DNA from: Lysobacteraceae bacterium
GTDB lineage: Bacteria; Pseudomonadota; Gammaproteobacteria; Xanthomonadales; Rhodanobacteraceae
Reading direction: 5' to 3'
Assembly: GCA_028870665.1 (NCBI GenBank)
Contig: JAGWPB010000003.1
Location: 1 to 64,000, forward strand
Length of the DNA stretch: 64,000 nucleotides
This document shows, piece by piece, positions 20,605-31,053 of this stretch. Below the pieces are notes generated by a model, which was not told where the DNA came from, searched no databases, and saw only the letters and a program-made list of their open reading frames with translations. Each line of letters starts with the position of its first letter. Positions within the stretch are counted from its first letter, which is position 1. Made by a program: the position numbers and the translations under genes.

Positions 20605-21459
20605 ATGCGATTCAACCCGCCCGCACGTGCCGAGGTCGATGCCGCGGTTTTCGATCACCCGGCCTTCGTCGGCCTCGCGCCCTTTCGCGATCTGCTCACC
20701 GGCAGCGAGTGGCCTGACCTGCAGGTTTTGCAGGCGCGGTTGCAGCCGTTGCGCCATCACCGGACCGGAGCGGCGCTGGCGCTCGTGGCTGCGGAATCGC
20801 TGGCCGCTGATGGGCTGCATTACGAGCAGCGCATCCTGCAGCGCGGGATCATTGCCACGCGCCGGCACAACTGGCACGACCTGTTCAATGCCCTGATCTG
20901 GAAGCGCTATCCCGCCATCAAGTCGGCCATGAACGTGCGTCAGGCTGATGGCATCGCGCAGGTCGGCAGGCGCCTGCGCACGCGCGCCCAGCAGGCTCTG
21001 ACTCACTTCGACGAAGCCGGCGCGGTGGTGATCGTGCGTGACCTCGGCCTGCTTGAACTGTGGGATGCGCATGACTGGACCGGCCTGTTCCTGCACCGGC
21101 GCGAGGCCTGGCGCGATGGCGGGATCACCCTGCAGGTGTCGGGGCATGCGCTGCTCGAACATGCCCTTTGTCCGCATCGGCTGCTGACGGCCAAGGCGCT
21201 GGCTATTCTCGACGCCGGCGATGGTCGTGACAGCGCCGGGGTTGACGCCGGGGTGGCCGCAGCCATCGCCGCGCCTGCCTGCCTGCTCGACCCGCAGGAG
21301 CTGCGGCCAATGCCGCTGTCGGGGATTCCGGGCTGGCACGACGCGCCGCAGGACAAGGAGTTCTATCGCGATGCACCGTGCTTCCGGCCGCGGCGTGCAG
21401 AGCGGCGGTATCCGCCGGCGCTGATGGGGTCAGCGGCGGCGGCATGCGTCGCCGTCTGA
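20605..21459 (+). CDS. DUF3025-like protein
   Basis: HNWHDLFNALIWKRYP..K and LFEW-type architecture; ATG at 20605. Confidence 0.7.
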   Translation: MRFNPPARAEVDAAVFDHPAFVGLAPFRDLLTGSEWPDLQVLQARLQPLRHHRTGAALALVAAESLAADGLHYEQRILQRGIIATRRHNWHDLFNALIWKRYPAIKSAMNVRQADGIAQVGRRLRTRAQQALTHFDEAGAVVIVRDLGLLELWDAHDWTGLFLHRREAWRDGGITLQVSGHALLEHALCPHRLLTAKALAILDAGDGRDSAGVDAGVAAAIAAPACLLDPQELRPMPLSGIPGWHDAPQDKEFYRDAPCFRPRRAERRYPPALMGSAAAACVAV

Positions 21460-21710
21460 GCCGCGCTGGAATAGGGGTCTCGCCCCCGGGCGTCATCGCC
21501 GGATCACCGCGATTGCGGGCAGAAGGACGTATGATCCGGCCTGCTGCCAGGGCTTGGTCCCGGACACAGGCGGCAGGCCAGGGAGCAGGTCGTGATCGAA
21601 TCATGGGGGCGGGACCCTGTGCGGCTTCCCGGCACGGGATGGGACGGGTCGCAGGATCTGCACGCGATGATGCATCACATTGACGGCGCCTCGGGGATGC
21701 TCTGCACAAC

Positions 21711-23192
21711 ATGAACGCGCATGCCGTCGCCGCTCTCGAGCTGGCGCTGCGCCTGTATCGGGCGCCGCAGCAGGCGCAGGCATTGCGCAATGATCCGCTG
21801 CCCGAGGCGGGCGTCGATCGGGTGATCCGCTGCGCATCCGGCGAGGAGGCGGCGCTGGTCGAGGCCTCGGCGCAGCTCAACACCTCGCGGGAGGTGCTGC
21901 GTGAAGCGGCGGCCTTTTATCTGACGCAGACGCTGTTCGCGCGCGATGCTGATGCCTGGCGCGTGCTCGGTGTGCGACCCGGGGTTTCGCAGGACGTGTT
22001 GCGCGCGCATTTCCGCTTGCTGGTGCACTGGCTGGCGACCTCGCGCAATCGCGATCCGCTCTACGCGCTCTACGGCGACCGCGTGCAGCGTGCCTGGACC
22101 GAGTTGCGCCGATCGCCCGAGGAAATCGCCGCCCGCGCCCAACGGCGACCGCCGCCGGCCATATTGCCGCCGCGTCGCGAGCGCTTTCGCCTGGGGGTGG
22201 AGCATTACGGTGCCGCGGGGCTGCGCCTGCTGCGCGCGCTGCCGACCTGGGCGGTCGGCAGCGTGGCCGGCGCGCTGCTGCTGATCCTGCTCGCGACGTA
22301 TTGGTTCACGCGGGCGGATCTGTCACCGGCATCGTTCGCCGCGGACCGTGCCGCGTCACCGGCGGTCCTGCCGGCAGCCGCGACGGCGAAGCCTGCGCAC
22401 AGCGGCACGCGCGTTCCGCAGCCGCCGGTCGTCAGGCAGGTCCGTCTGGTGCCGGCCCGGCACGCGCCGGGCCCGGTCAGCTCCGTCGTGGCCGTCCCGG
22501 CTCCTGCCACCCGGCCCGCGCTGCCGGACGCGGCAGGTCCATCCGCCGCGACGGCGTACGACCCCGCGGCAGCGGCCAGCGCGACGGAAGCGCTGGCAAG
22601 GGTTGTCGCGACAGCGGCAGCGCAGGGGCGCACTGCGCCGGGTCCGCGGGCCACAACGACGCCGGTGGCGGCGGCACCCGTCAAGGCTGCGGCGTCGTCA
22701 GCATCCGCCGCATCCGCGAGCATGCCGGGCGCGGCAGCCACGCCGTCCGCGCCGGTGACGCCTGCCGTCGAGACGCCGGCGATTGCCGTCACCGCTCCGG
22801 CTGCGCCGGGGGCCGCCGTGCAAGCGCTGCTGCAGCGCTTCGTCAGTACCTACGAGTCGGCGGACCTTCGCGGTTTCATGACGCTGTTCGCGCCGGATGC
22901 GCGCGAGAATCGCGGTGGCATCGCCGCCATCCGCGAGGATTACGGCCAGCTGTTTGCCGGCAGTGACCTGCGGCGCCTGCGGCTGTATGACGTTCGGATC
23001 GTACCGGCCGCACACGCGATGATCGATGTGCGCGTTCGCTATCATGCGGGCGTGCTGATGCATGGTGCCTCTTCCATGGCCGATTACAGCGGCGGCATGC
23101 ATCTGGTGCTGCGGCCCGATCCGCAGGGGCTGCGCATCATCCAGCTGCTGCGCGGCGATGAGGTCGAGATCAAGCCGGCTGGCGCGCCCTGA
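21711..23192 (+). CDS. Membrane protein: degenerate J-domain-like N-terminus, one TM, Ala/Pro/Thr linker, SnoaL/NTF2-like C-terminus
   Basis: DADAWRVLGVRPGVSQDVLRAHFRLLVHWLATSRNRDP (no HPD), TM VGSVAGALLLILLATYWF, C-term LLQRFVSTYESADLRGFMTLFAPDARENRGG. Confidence 0.6.
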   Translation: MNAHAVAALELALRLYRAPQQAQALRNDPLPEAGVDRVIRCASGEEAALVEASAQLNTSREVLREAAAFYLTQTLFARDADAWRVLGVRPGVSQDVLRAHFRLLVHWLATSRNRDPLYALYGDRVQRAWTELRRSPEEIAARAQRRPPPAILPPRRERFRLGVEHYGAAGLRLLRALPTWAVGSVAGALLLILLATYWFTRADLSPASFAADRAASPAVLPAAATAKPAHSGTRVPQPPVVRQVRLVPARHAPGPVSSVVAVPAPATRPALPDAAGPSAATAYDPAAAASATEALARVVATAAAQGRTAPGPRATTTPVAAAPVKAAASSASAASASMPGAAATPSAPVTPAVETPAIAVTAPAAPGAAVQALLQRFVSTYESADLRGFMTLFAPDARENRGGIAAIREDYGQLFAGSDLRRLRLYDVRIVPAAHAMIDVRVRYHAGVLMHGASSMADYSGGMHLVLRPDPQGLRIIQLLRGDEVEIKPAGAP

Positions 23193-23318
23193 CGAATCGA
23201 GAGGCCGCCCGCTGCCGGCGGGCGCGATCCGGACCGACTGCCGGTGCCCGTGCTGATGCGGCAGAATGGCGGGGTGCGCGGTGCTTGCGTCGTGTTCGCC
23301 CAGCCTCGGGGACCTGAC

Positions 23319-24254
23319 TTGATACAGACGATTGCGGATGCCCGGGTGCTGGTGGTCGGCGACGTCATGCTCGATCGCTACTGGTTCGGCGTGGTCGAGC
23401 GCATTTCGCCGGAGGCGCCGGTGCCGGTCGCGCGGGTGCAGCGCGAGCAGGAGCGCATGGGCGGCGCGGCCAATGCGGCGTTGAACGCGGTCAGTCTCGG
23501 CGCGCAGGCGACGCTGTTGTCCGTGGTCGGCACCGACGAGGCGGGGCAGCGTCTGGGCCGGCTGATCAGCGACTCGCCGGTGCGCAATGCGGTGGCGGCG
23601 GTGGCCGGGCTGCAGACCACGGTCAAGCTGCGCGTGATCTCGCGCCAGCAGCAGCTGCTGCGCATGGATTTCGAGTCCGCGCCGGACCACGAGGTGCTGC
23701 TGGGATTGATGGATCGTTACGAGCAGGAGCTCGAGGGTCACGACGTGGTGCTGTTCTCCGACTACGGCAAGGGCGGCCTGACCCACGTCGGGCGCATGCT
23801 CGAGCGCGCACGCGAAGGCGGCAAGCGCGTGCTGATCGACCCCAAGGGCCGCGACTATTCGCGCTATCGCGGCGCGACCCTGATCACCCCCAACAAGGCC
23901 GAGCTGGCCCAAGCCGTCGGCGAGTGGTCCGGCGAGGCCGAACTGGAGCAGCGCGCGCAGCAGCTGCGCCGCGATCTGGATCTCGAAGCCGTGCTGGTGA
24001 CTCGCGCCGAGGAAGGCATGAGCCTGTTCAGCGCCGCCGGCAGCCTGCACGTGCCGGCGCAGGCCCAGGAGGTATTCGATGTCTCCGGCGCCGGCGACAC
24101 GGTGATCGCCACGCTGGCGGTGATGCTCGGCGCGGGTGCCGGGCTCGAGGATGCCGTGCGCACTGCCAACCGTGCCGCCGGCATCGTCGTCGGCAAGCTG
24201 GGCACCGCCACCGTCAGCGCCGCCGAGCTGTGGCCGGCCGGCGCACAGGAGTAG
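23319..24254 (+). CDS. hldA: D-glycero-beta-D-manno-heptose-7-phosphate kinase (stand-alone)
   Basis: VLVVGDVMLDRYWFGVVERISPEAPVPVARV; GAGDTVIATLAVML. TTG start chosen; an upstream ATG at 23244 is possible. Confidence 0.9.
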   Translation: MIQTIADARVLVVGDVMLDRYWFGVVERISPEAPVPVARVQREQERMGGAANAALNAVSLGAQATLLSVVGTDEAGQRLGRLISDSPVRNAVAAVAGLQTTVKLRVISRQQQLLRMDFESAPDHEVLLGLMDRYEQELEGHDVVLFSDYGKGGLTHVGRMLERAREGGKRVLIDPKGRDYSRYRGATLITPNKAELAQAVGEWSGEAELEQRAQQLRRDLDLEAVLVTRAEEGMSLFSAAGSLHVPAQAQEVFDVSGAGDTVIATLAVMLGAGAGLEDAVRTANRAAGIVVGKLGTATVSAAELWPAGAQE

Positions 24255-24257
24255 CGC

Positions 24258-25265
24258 ATGCGCGTCATCGTCACCGGAGCGGCGGGCTTCATCGGCAGCA
24301 ACCTGGTGCGCGCGCTCAACGCGCGCGGCATCGATGACGTCATCGCCGTCGACAACCTGACCCAGGGCGACAAGTTCCGCAATCTGGTCGATCTGCGCCT
24401 GGGCGACTACGTCGACAAGACGACGTTCTACGACGACTTCGCGCGCGGGCATTACGGCCGCGTCGAGGCGGTGTTCCACCAGGGCGCGTGCTCCGACACC
24501 ATGCAGCACGACGGCCGCTACATGCTGGCCAACAACTATCGCTGCAGCCGCGTCCTGCTCGACGCCTGCGTGGCGCGCGGCACACGCCTGCTGTATGCGT
24601 CCTCGGCGGCGACCTACGGCGGCTCCAGCACCTTCGTCGAGGATCCCGTGCACGAGCGACCGCTCAACGTCTACGGCTATTCGAAGCTGCTGTTCGACCA
24701 GGTCGTGCGCCGCGTGCTGCCGACCGCGCCGGTCCAGATCGCCGGATTCCGCTACTTCAACGTCTACGGCCCCGGGGAACAGCACAAGGGGCGCATGGCC
24801 TCGGTGGCGTATCACCACGAACAGCAGTTTCGTGCCGATGGCCGCGTACGCCTGTTCGGCGCCTACGGCGGCTACGGGCCGGGCGAGCAGCGGCGTGACT
24901 TCGTGCTCGTCGACGACGTGGCCGCGGTCAACCTGTGGTTCTTCGACCATCCCGAGGCGCGCGGCGTATTCAACCTCGGCAGCGGGCGCGCGCAGCCGTT
25001 CAACGAGGTGGCGGTCGCGGTGATCAACGGTCTGCGCGCGCTGCGCGGCGAGGCGCCGCGGGATCTTGCCGCCCTGGTCGCCGCCGGCCTGATCGAGTAC
25101 ATCGACTTTCCGGCCGCCCTGGTCGGCAAGTACCAGTGCTACACCGAGGCCGATCTCGGGCGCCTTCGCGCGGCGGGTTGCGATCACGTTTTCGCGTCGG
25201 TGGAACAGGGTGTGGCGGCATACATGCGGCGCCTGCAGGAAGACCCCGCGCTGCGCTCCGGGTGA
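24258..25265 (+). CDS. hldD: ADP-L-glycero-D-manno-heptose 6-epimerase
   Basis: [58 protein letters not shown]. Confidence 0.95.
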   Translation: MRVIVTGAAGFIGSNLVRALNARGIDDVIAVDNLTQGDKFRNLVDLRLGDYVDKTTFYDDFARGHYGRVEAVFHQGACSDTMQHDGRYMLANNYRCSRVLLDACVARGTRLLYASSAATYGGSSTFVEDPVHERPLNVYGYSKLLFDQVVRRVLPTAPVQIAGFRYFNVYGPGEQHKGRMASVAYHHEQQFRADGRVRLFGAYGGYGPGEQRRDFVLVDDVAAVNLWFFDHPEARGVFNLGSGRAQPFNEVAVAVINGLRALRGEAPRDLAALVAAGLIEYIDFPAALVGKYQCYTEADLGRLRAAGCDHVFASVEQGVAAYMRRLQEDPALRSG

Positions 25266-25312
25266 CAACACCGTTGTCATCCTGAGGGCGCAGCCCGAAG
25301 GATCTGCTTGCG
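25262..25312. repeat. Member of dispersed repeat family (GTCATCCTGAG-GCGCAG-CGAAGGATCT type)
   Basis: ttgtcatcctgagggcgcagcccgaaggatctgc; related copies at 49756-50080, 51774-51935, 53745-53815. Confidence 0.65.
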
Positions 25313-25867
25313 TGAACATTCCTCCAGCACCCGCTGTGCTTCGCGCAGGGAAATGACCGTGCTCAGACCCGGACTCGCCGCGGCTGCTCCGGCGCTCGCG
25401 TCCAGCCGGATCAGGCAGCCCACGCCCGCTGCACGCCCGGCGGCGATGTCGCTGTCCTGGTCACCGATCAGCGCGCAGGCCGGCGCATCGAGCGCGTGCT
25501 CGCGCATCGCCTGCAGCAGCATGCCGGGCGCCGGCTTGCGGCAGTCGCAGGCGGTGCGGTAAGGGCCCAGGCCCTCGCTGGCATGATGCGGGCAGTGATA
25601 CACCGCCGTCAGCTCGATGCCCTGCTCGCGGAAGACCCCGCGCATCCAGTCCATGTACCCGTCGAAATCGGACTCGCTGAAGTAGCCGCGCGCGATGCCG
25701 GCCTGATTGGTGGCGACGATCAGCCGGTAGCCGAGCGCCTGCGCATGCGTGCACAGCGCGAAGATGCCGTCGACGAAATCGGTGCGCGCGGGCGTGCAGA
25801 CATAGCCGTGATCGATGTTGATCACGCCGTCGCGATCGAGGAACAGCGCTTTGCGCGGCGCGGACAT
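25277..25867 (-). CDS. gmhB: D-glycero-D-manno-heptose 1,7-bisphosphate 7-phosphatase
   Basis: [35 protein letters not shown]-type Zn region [27 protein letters not shown]. Confidence 0.93.
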   Translation of the reverse strand: MSAPRKALFLDRDGVINIDHGYVCTPARTDFVDGIFALCTHAQALGYRLIVATNQAGIARGYFSESDFDGYMDWMRGVFREQGIELTAVYHCPHHASEGLGPYRTACDCRKPAPGMLLQAMREHALDAPACALIGDQDSDIAAGRAAGVGCLIRLDASAGAAAASPGLSTVISLREAQRVLEECSRKQILRAAPSG

Positions 25868-26008
25868 GGCGGGGGCTGGGCGGATCCGGACGAATCGGGA
25901 GGTGCGCGGAGCGGGTATCCTAGCAGCCGCCCTCTGCCGCCCGCGCGCGCGGTGCGGCCGGCACGGTCAGGCTGCCCGTGCCCAGACCAGGCACCCGGAG
26001 CATCGCGC

Positions 26009-27076
26009 ATGAATCTGCAACTGAAGGACATCGAAGCTGCCTTCGCCGAGAGTGCGGCGGTCAAGACACAGGCCATGACGTCGATGGCTGCGCCGCTGCT
26101 GCGCGCTGCCGAGACGCTGGCCGCGCGCCTGCTGGCCGGCCATACGGTGCTGGCCTGCGGCAATGGCGGCTCGTCGGGCGATGCCCAGCATCTGGCCTCG
26201 GAGCTGGTCAACCGTTTCGAGCGCGAGCGCCGCGCGCTGCCGGCGGTGGCGCTGACGCCCGACAGCAGCGTGCTGACCGCGATCGCCAACGACTACAGCT
26301 ACGAGCGCGTGTTCGCGCGCCAGATCGAGGCGCTGGGACGACCCGGCGACGTGCTGGTGGCGATTTCCACCTCCGGCAATTCGGCCAACGTGCTGGCCGG
26401 CGTGCGCGCGGCGCAGGAGCGTGGCCTGTGGGTGCTGGCGCTGACCGGCCGCGACGGCGGCCAGCTGGCGGCCCTGCTGCGGCCCGAGGACATCGAGCTG
26501 CGCGTGCCGGCGACCAGCACCGCGCGCATCCAGGAAGTGCATCTGCTGGTGATCCATACCCTGTGTACCTGTCTGGACAGCGTGTTCACCGACGCTCCGG
26601 TCGCGACCGGCAAGGTGCAGCCGGACTGGGCGCGGCTGCGCGCGCTGGTCGCCGGGCGCCGGCCGCTGGTGTTCAGCAACGGCGTGTTCGATCTGCTGCA
26701 TCGCGGCCATGTGGCCTACCTGGAGGCCGCGCGCCGCGAGGGTGTCTGCCTGGTGGTCGGTGTCAACAGTGACGCCTCGGTGCACCGTCTCGGCAAGGGG
26801 CCGGACCGGCCCCTCAACGGCGTCGACGATCGCATGGCCGTACTGGCCGGGATGGCGGCGGTGGATTACGTCACCGTGTTTGATCAGGACACGCCCGCGG
26901 CGTTGATCGACGCCCTGCAACCCGACGTGCTGGTCAAGGGCGGCGACTGGCCGTCGGCCGCGATCGTCGGTGCCGAGAGCGTGCTGGCGCGCGGCGGTCG
27001 CGTGCTGTCGATCCCGTTCGAACACGAGCGCAGCACCACTCGCCTGGTCGAGCGCATCCGCGGCGCGCTGCGCTGA
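26009..27076 (+). CDS. Fused phosphoheptose isomerase (GmhA) / heptose-1-phosphate adenylyltransferase (HldC/HldE C-domain)
   Basis: SIS domain [23 protein letters not shown]...[12 protein letters not shown] then [22 protein letters not shown]...KGGDW...[10 protein letters not shown] in one frame. Confidence 0.9.
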   Translation: MNLQLKDIEAAFAESAAVKTQAMTSMAAPLLRAAETLAARLLAGHTVLACGNGGSSGDAQHLASELVNRFERERRALPAVALTPDSSVLTAIANDYSYERVFARQIEALGRPGDVLVAISTSGNSANVLAGVRAAQERGLWVLALTGRDGGQLAALLRPEDIELRVPATSTARIQEVHLLVIHTLCTCLDSVFTDAPVATGKVQPDWARLRALVAGRRPLVFSNGVFDLLHRGHVAYLEAARREGVCLVVGVNSDASVHRLGKGPDRPLNGVDDRMAVLAGMAAVDYVTVFDQDTPAALIDALQPDVLVKGGDWPSAAIVGAESVLARGGRVLSIPFEHERSTTRLVERIRGALR

Positions 27077-27239
27077 GGCGTCGCGGCCTGCTCCGCGTCG
27101 CGTGGTGATACCGCCACGCGGCGGCCTGCTTCGGCGGCCACGACCAACGGCCCATGCAACGGCTTGCGGCCGTCGCTAGAGTCGAGGCTACCGCGGCGGG
27201 CGCAACTTGCGCCGCCGCGTTTCGTCCGGGGAGTTCACC

Positions 27240-29405
27240 ATGTCTCGCATCCGCCTCTCGATGATCGCTGCAGCGTTCACGCTCGGCGCCTGTACGTCGT
27301 CCACGCCGCCCGCCGAGCAGAAGACCGCACCGGCACCGGCGGCTTCGACGGCCGCGGCGGCGCCGGCTCGTGTCAATCCGCTGCTCAGCGCCAGCACGTT
27401 GCCATTCCAGGCGCCGCCGTTCGACGTCATCCGCGACGGTGATTTCCAGCCGGCGCTGGAGGAGGGCATGCGCCAGCAGCGCGCCGAGGTGGCCGCCATC
27501 GCCGCCAACCCGGCGCCGCCCACCTTCAACAACACCCTTGTGGCGCTGGAAAAGACCGGGCAGACGCTCAACCGCGTCAACCTGATCTTCAGCGCGCTCA
27601 GCGGCGCCAATACCGATCCGACCCTGCAGAAGGTGCAGGAGCTGATGGCCCCGCGCTTTGCCGCGCAGGCCGACGCGATCTATCTCGATCCGCGACTGTT
27701 CGCGCGCATCGAGGCGGTGTACCGGCAGCGCGCCAGCCTGCACCTCGATCCCGAGGCGCTGCGCCTGGTCGAGGTCGACTACCGGCAGTTCGTGCACGCC
27801 GGCGCCCGGCTGGCGGACGCCGACAAGGCCAAGCTGAAGCAGCTCAACGAGCAGGAATCCACGCTCAGCGCGAAGTTCGTCAATCAGCTGCTGGCGGCCA
27901 ACAAGGCCGGCGCGCTGGCGATCGGCGACAAGTCCGCGCTGGCGGGTCTGGGCGAGGGCCAACTGGCCGCCGCGTCGCAGGATGCGCGGGCGCGCGGATT
28001 GAAAGACACCTGGCTGCTGCCGCTGCAGAACACCACCCAACAGCCGGCGCTGCAGTCGCTCAGCGATCGTGCGACGCGGCAGCATCTGTTCGAGGCTTCG
28101 TGGACGCGCACCGAGCACGGCGACGCCAACGATACCCGCGCCACCATCGCCCGATTGGCGCAGGTGCGCGCCGAAAAGGCCGGGCTGCTGGGCTTCCCCG
28201 ACTACGCTGCCTGGAAGCTCGAGGACCAGATGGCGAAGACGCCGGCCGCGGTCGACCGCTTCCTCGCCCAGCTGGTGCCGCCGGCGACCGCCAAGGCACG
28301 TGCCGAGGCCGCCGCGATCCAGGCCGTGATCGATCGCCGGCACGGCGGCTTCAAGCTGGCGCCATGGGACTGGGACTACTACGCCGAGCAGGTGCGCAAG
28401 GCTCGATACGATCTCGACGAGTCGCAGATCCGGCCCTACTTCGAGCTGGACCGCGTGCTCAAGGACGGCGTGTTCTATACCGCCAACCAGCTCTACGGCA
28501 TCACCTTCAAGGAACGCCACGACCTGCCGGTCTATCAGCCGGACGTGCGCGTGTTCGAGGTGTTCGATCACGGCGGCGCGCCGCTGGGGCTGATCTACTT
28601 TGATTACTTCAAGCGCGACAACAAGTCCGGCGGCGCCTGGATGGACAACCTCGTCGGCCAGTCGAAACTGCTGGGCACGCTGCCGGTGGTTTACAACGTC
28701 GCCAACTTCACCAAGCCGGCGCCCGGCCAGCCCGCGCTGCTCAGTTTCAGCGACGTCACCACCATGTTCCATGAGTTCGGCCACGCCCTGCACGGCCTGT
28801 TCGCCGACCAGGAATACCCGAGTCTCTCCGGGACCAATGTGGCACGCGATTTCGTCGAGTTCCCGTCGCAGTTCAACGAGCACTGGGCGCTCGATCCCGC
28901 GGTGCTGGCGCACTACGCGATCGACGCCCGGACCGGCCAGCCGATGCCGGCTGCGCTGGTGGCCAAGATTCGCAAGGCCGCGGGCTTCAATCAGGGCTAC
29001 GCGCTGACCGAGGCGCTGGCGGCCGCCGAGCTGGACATGCAGTGGCACACACTGCCCGCGGATGCGCCGCTGCAGGATGTCGACCGTTTCGAGACCGCAG
29101 CGTTGCGAAAGACCCATGTCGATCTGCCGCAGGTGCCGCCGCGCTACCGCTCCAGCTACTTCATGCATATCTGGGGCAACGGCTACGCCGCCGGCTATTA
29201 CGCCTATCAGTGGAGCGAGATGCTCGACGACGACGCGTTCGCGTGGTTCGAGGCGCACGGCGGCCTGACCCGCGCCAATGGCCAGCGCTTCCGCGACATG
29301 ATCCTGTCGCGCGGCAACAGTGAGGACCTGGCGACGCTGTACCGCGCGTTTCTCGGCCGCGACCCCAGCATCGGCCCGATGCTCAAGGATCGCGGATTGC
29401 AGTAA
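27240..29405 (+). CDS. dcp: M3 family peptidyl-dipeptidase (Dcp-like) lipoprotein
   Basis: Lipobox-like LGAC; zinc site MFHEFGHALHGLF. Confidence 0.9.
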   Translation: MSRIRLSMIAAAFTLGACTSSTPPAEQKTAPAPAASTAAAAPARVNPLLSASTLPFQAPPFDVIRDGDFQPALEEGMRQQRAEVAAIAANPAPPTFNNTLVALEKTGQTLNRVNLIFSALSGANTDPTLQKVQELMAPRFAAQADAIYLDPRLFARIEAVYRQRASLHLDPEALRLVEVDYRQFVHAGARLADADKAKLKQLNEQESTLSAKFVNQLLAANKAGALAIGDKSALAGLGEGQLAAASQDARARGLKDTWLLPLQNTTQQPALQSLSDRATRQHLFEASWTRTEHGDANDTRATIARLAQVRAEKAGLLGFPDYAAWKLEDQMAKTPAAVDRFLAQLVPPATAKARAEAAAIQAVIDRRHGGFKLAPWDWDYYAEQVRKARYDLDESQIRPYFELDRVLKDGVFYTANQLYGITFKERHDLPVYQPDVRVFEVFDHGGAPLGLIYFDYFKRDNKSGGAWMDNLVGQSKLLGTLPVVYNVANFTKPAPGQPALLSFSDVTTMFHEFGHALHGLFADQEYPSLSGTNVARDFVEFPSQFNEHWALDPAVLAHYAIDARTGQPMPAALVAKIRKAAGFNQGYALTEALAAAELDMQWHTLPADAPLQDVDRFETAALRKTHVDLPQVPPRYRSSYFMHIWGNGYAAGYYAYQWSEMLDDDAFAWFEAHGGLTRANGQRFRDMILSRGNSEDLATLYRAFLGRDPSIGPMLKDRGLQ

Positions 29406-29568
29406 CCGGACACGCAGCGACGAACCGTCCTCGGGCCGGCGGCATGCCGGCCCGATGTTTCCGGGCGGGCGCTCATGCCAGGTTGGTTCAATCGATACGA
29501 TGGGCCGCCCGGATTCCGCTGCGCAGCATCGGGCTGCGCGATGTTCGCGTCTTGATCGCGACCGGGTA

Positions 29569-30936
29569 TCAGTAGGCGAACTCGCGAAACACCGGATCGA
29601 CGCTGCCGTTCCAGGCGCCGTGGAACAGGTCCAGCTTGCGTTCGGCGGGCGTCTGGTTGGCCAGCGCGAACTCGAACAGCGGCTCGAGGAAGATGCTCTC
29701 GTCGGCGCCGTGCGCATTCAACACCGCACGCCGCTTGAGTCCTGCGGCGGCGATTTTCAGCGCTTCGATCGCCAGCTCGCGCACCGTTGCGCCGCGGAAC
29801 GGCAGCTTCAGCGCATGGCGCGGCACGCCGTCGCGCAGCGCATGACGTTCGGTCAGCGAGAAATCACGCACCAGATCCCAGGCTGCGTCCAGCGCGGCGT
29901 CGTCGTACAGCAGCCCGACCCAGAATGCCGGCAGCGCGCACAGGCGATTCCACGGGCCGCCGTCGGCACCGCGCATCTCCAGATATTTCTTCAACCGCAC
30001 CTCGGGGAACGCGGTGGTCAGATGATCGGCGAAATCGCGCAGGGTCGGCAGCACGCCCGGCAGCGCGGGCAGCTTGCCGGCCATGAAATCGCGGAAGCTC
30101 TGGCCGGCCAGATCGAGATAGCGTCCGTCGCGGTAGCTGAAATACATCGGCACGCCGAGGATGTAGTCGACGTAGCGTTCGTAGCCGAAGCCGTCTTCGA
30201 ACACGAAGTCGAGCATGCCGGTGCGGTCGGGGTCGGTGTCGGTCCACACCTGCGAGCGGAACGACAGGAATCCGTTGGGTCTGCCCTCGGTGAACGGCGA
30301 ATCGGCGAACAGCGCGGTGGCGATCGGCTGCAGCGCAAGGCCAACGCGGAACTTTTTCACCATCTCGGCTTCGCTGGCGAAGTCGAGGTTGACCTGTACC
30401 GTGCAGGTGCGCGTCATCATGTCGAGACCGAGCCGACCTTTCAGCGGCATGTAGCGGCGCATGATCGCGTAGCGGCCCTTGGGCATCCACGGCATCTCGT
30501 CGCGCCGCCACTTCGGCTGGAAACCCATGCCGAGGAACCCCAGTCCCAGCGGATCGGCGACGTCGCGCACTTCGCGCAGATGCTCGGTGACCTCGCAGCA
30601 GGTGGCATGGATGTCGGCCAGTGGCGCGCCGGAGAGTTCCAGCTGCCCGGCCGGCTCCAGCGTGATCGAGGCGGCGTCGCGCAGCAGCGCCACCGGCAGC
30701 TCGCCCTCGCGCAGCATCTGCCAGCCGTGGCGGGTGGCGATGCCTTCGAGCAGCGCGCGGATGCCGCGCTCGCCCTCGTAGGCCGGGGCATGGAGATCAT
30801 CGAGACGGAACCCGAACTTTTCGTGCTCGGTGCCGATGCGCCAGTCGGCGCGCGGCTTTTCCCCGGAGGCGATGTAGTCCACCAGCATCTGCCGGTCGCG
30901 AATCGGGGTGTCCTGCACGGCGCTGGGGATCGACAC
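29569..30936 (-). CDS. gshA: Glutamate--cysteine ligase (plant/alphaproteobacterial type)
   Basis: GTEHEKFGFRLDDL, MMTRTCTVQVNLDFASEAEMVKKFRV, EMRGADGGPWNRLCALPAFWVGLLYD. Confidence 0.9.
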   Translation of the reverse strand: MSIPSAVQDTPIRDRQMLVDYIASGEKPRADWRIGTEHEKFGFRLDDLHAPAYEGERGIRALLEGIATRHGWQMLREGELPVALLRDAASITLEPAGQLELSGAPLADIHATCCEVTEHLREVRDVADPLGLGFLGMGFQPKWRRDEMPWMPKGRYAIMRRYMPLKGRLGLDMMTRTCTVQVNLDFASEAEMVKKFRVGLALQPIATALFADSPFTEGRPNGFLSFRSQVWTDTDPDRTGMLDFVFEDGFGYERYVDYILGVPMYFSYRDGRYLDLAGQSFRDFMAGKLPALPGVLPTLRDFADHLTTAFPEVRLKKYLEMRGADGGPWNRLCALPAFWVGLLYDDAALDAAWDLVRDFSLTERHALRDGVPRHALKLPFRGATVRELAIEALKIAAAGLKRRAVLNAHGADESIFLEPLFEFALANQTPAERKLDLFHGAWNGSVDPVFREFAY

Positions 30937-31053
30937 GGGGGCGGCCTCGTTCGGTGAAGGACGGATATGCGGCTGCGGGGATCGGTTTGCAAGATCAGCC
31001 CTCGCGTGTGCCGAGCCCTGCGGGCGATCCGGGACCGGCGGAGTGCTAGCACA

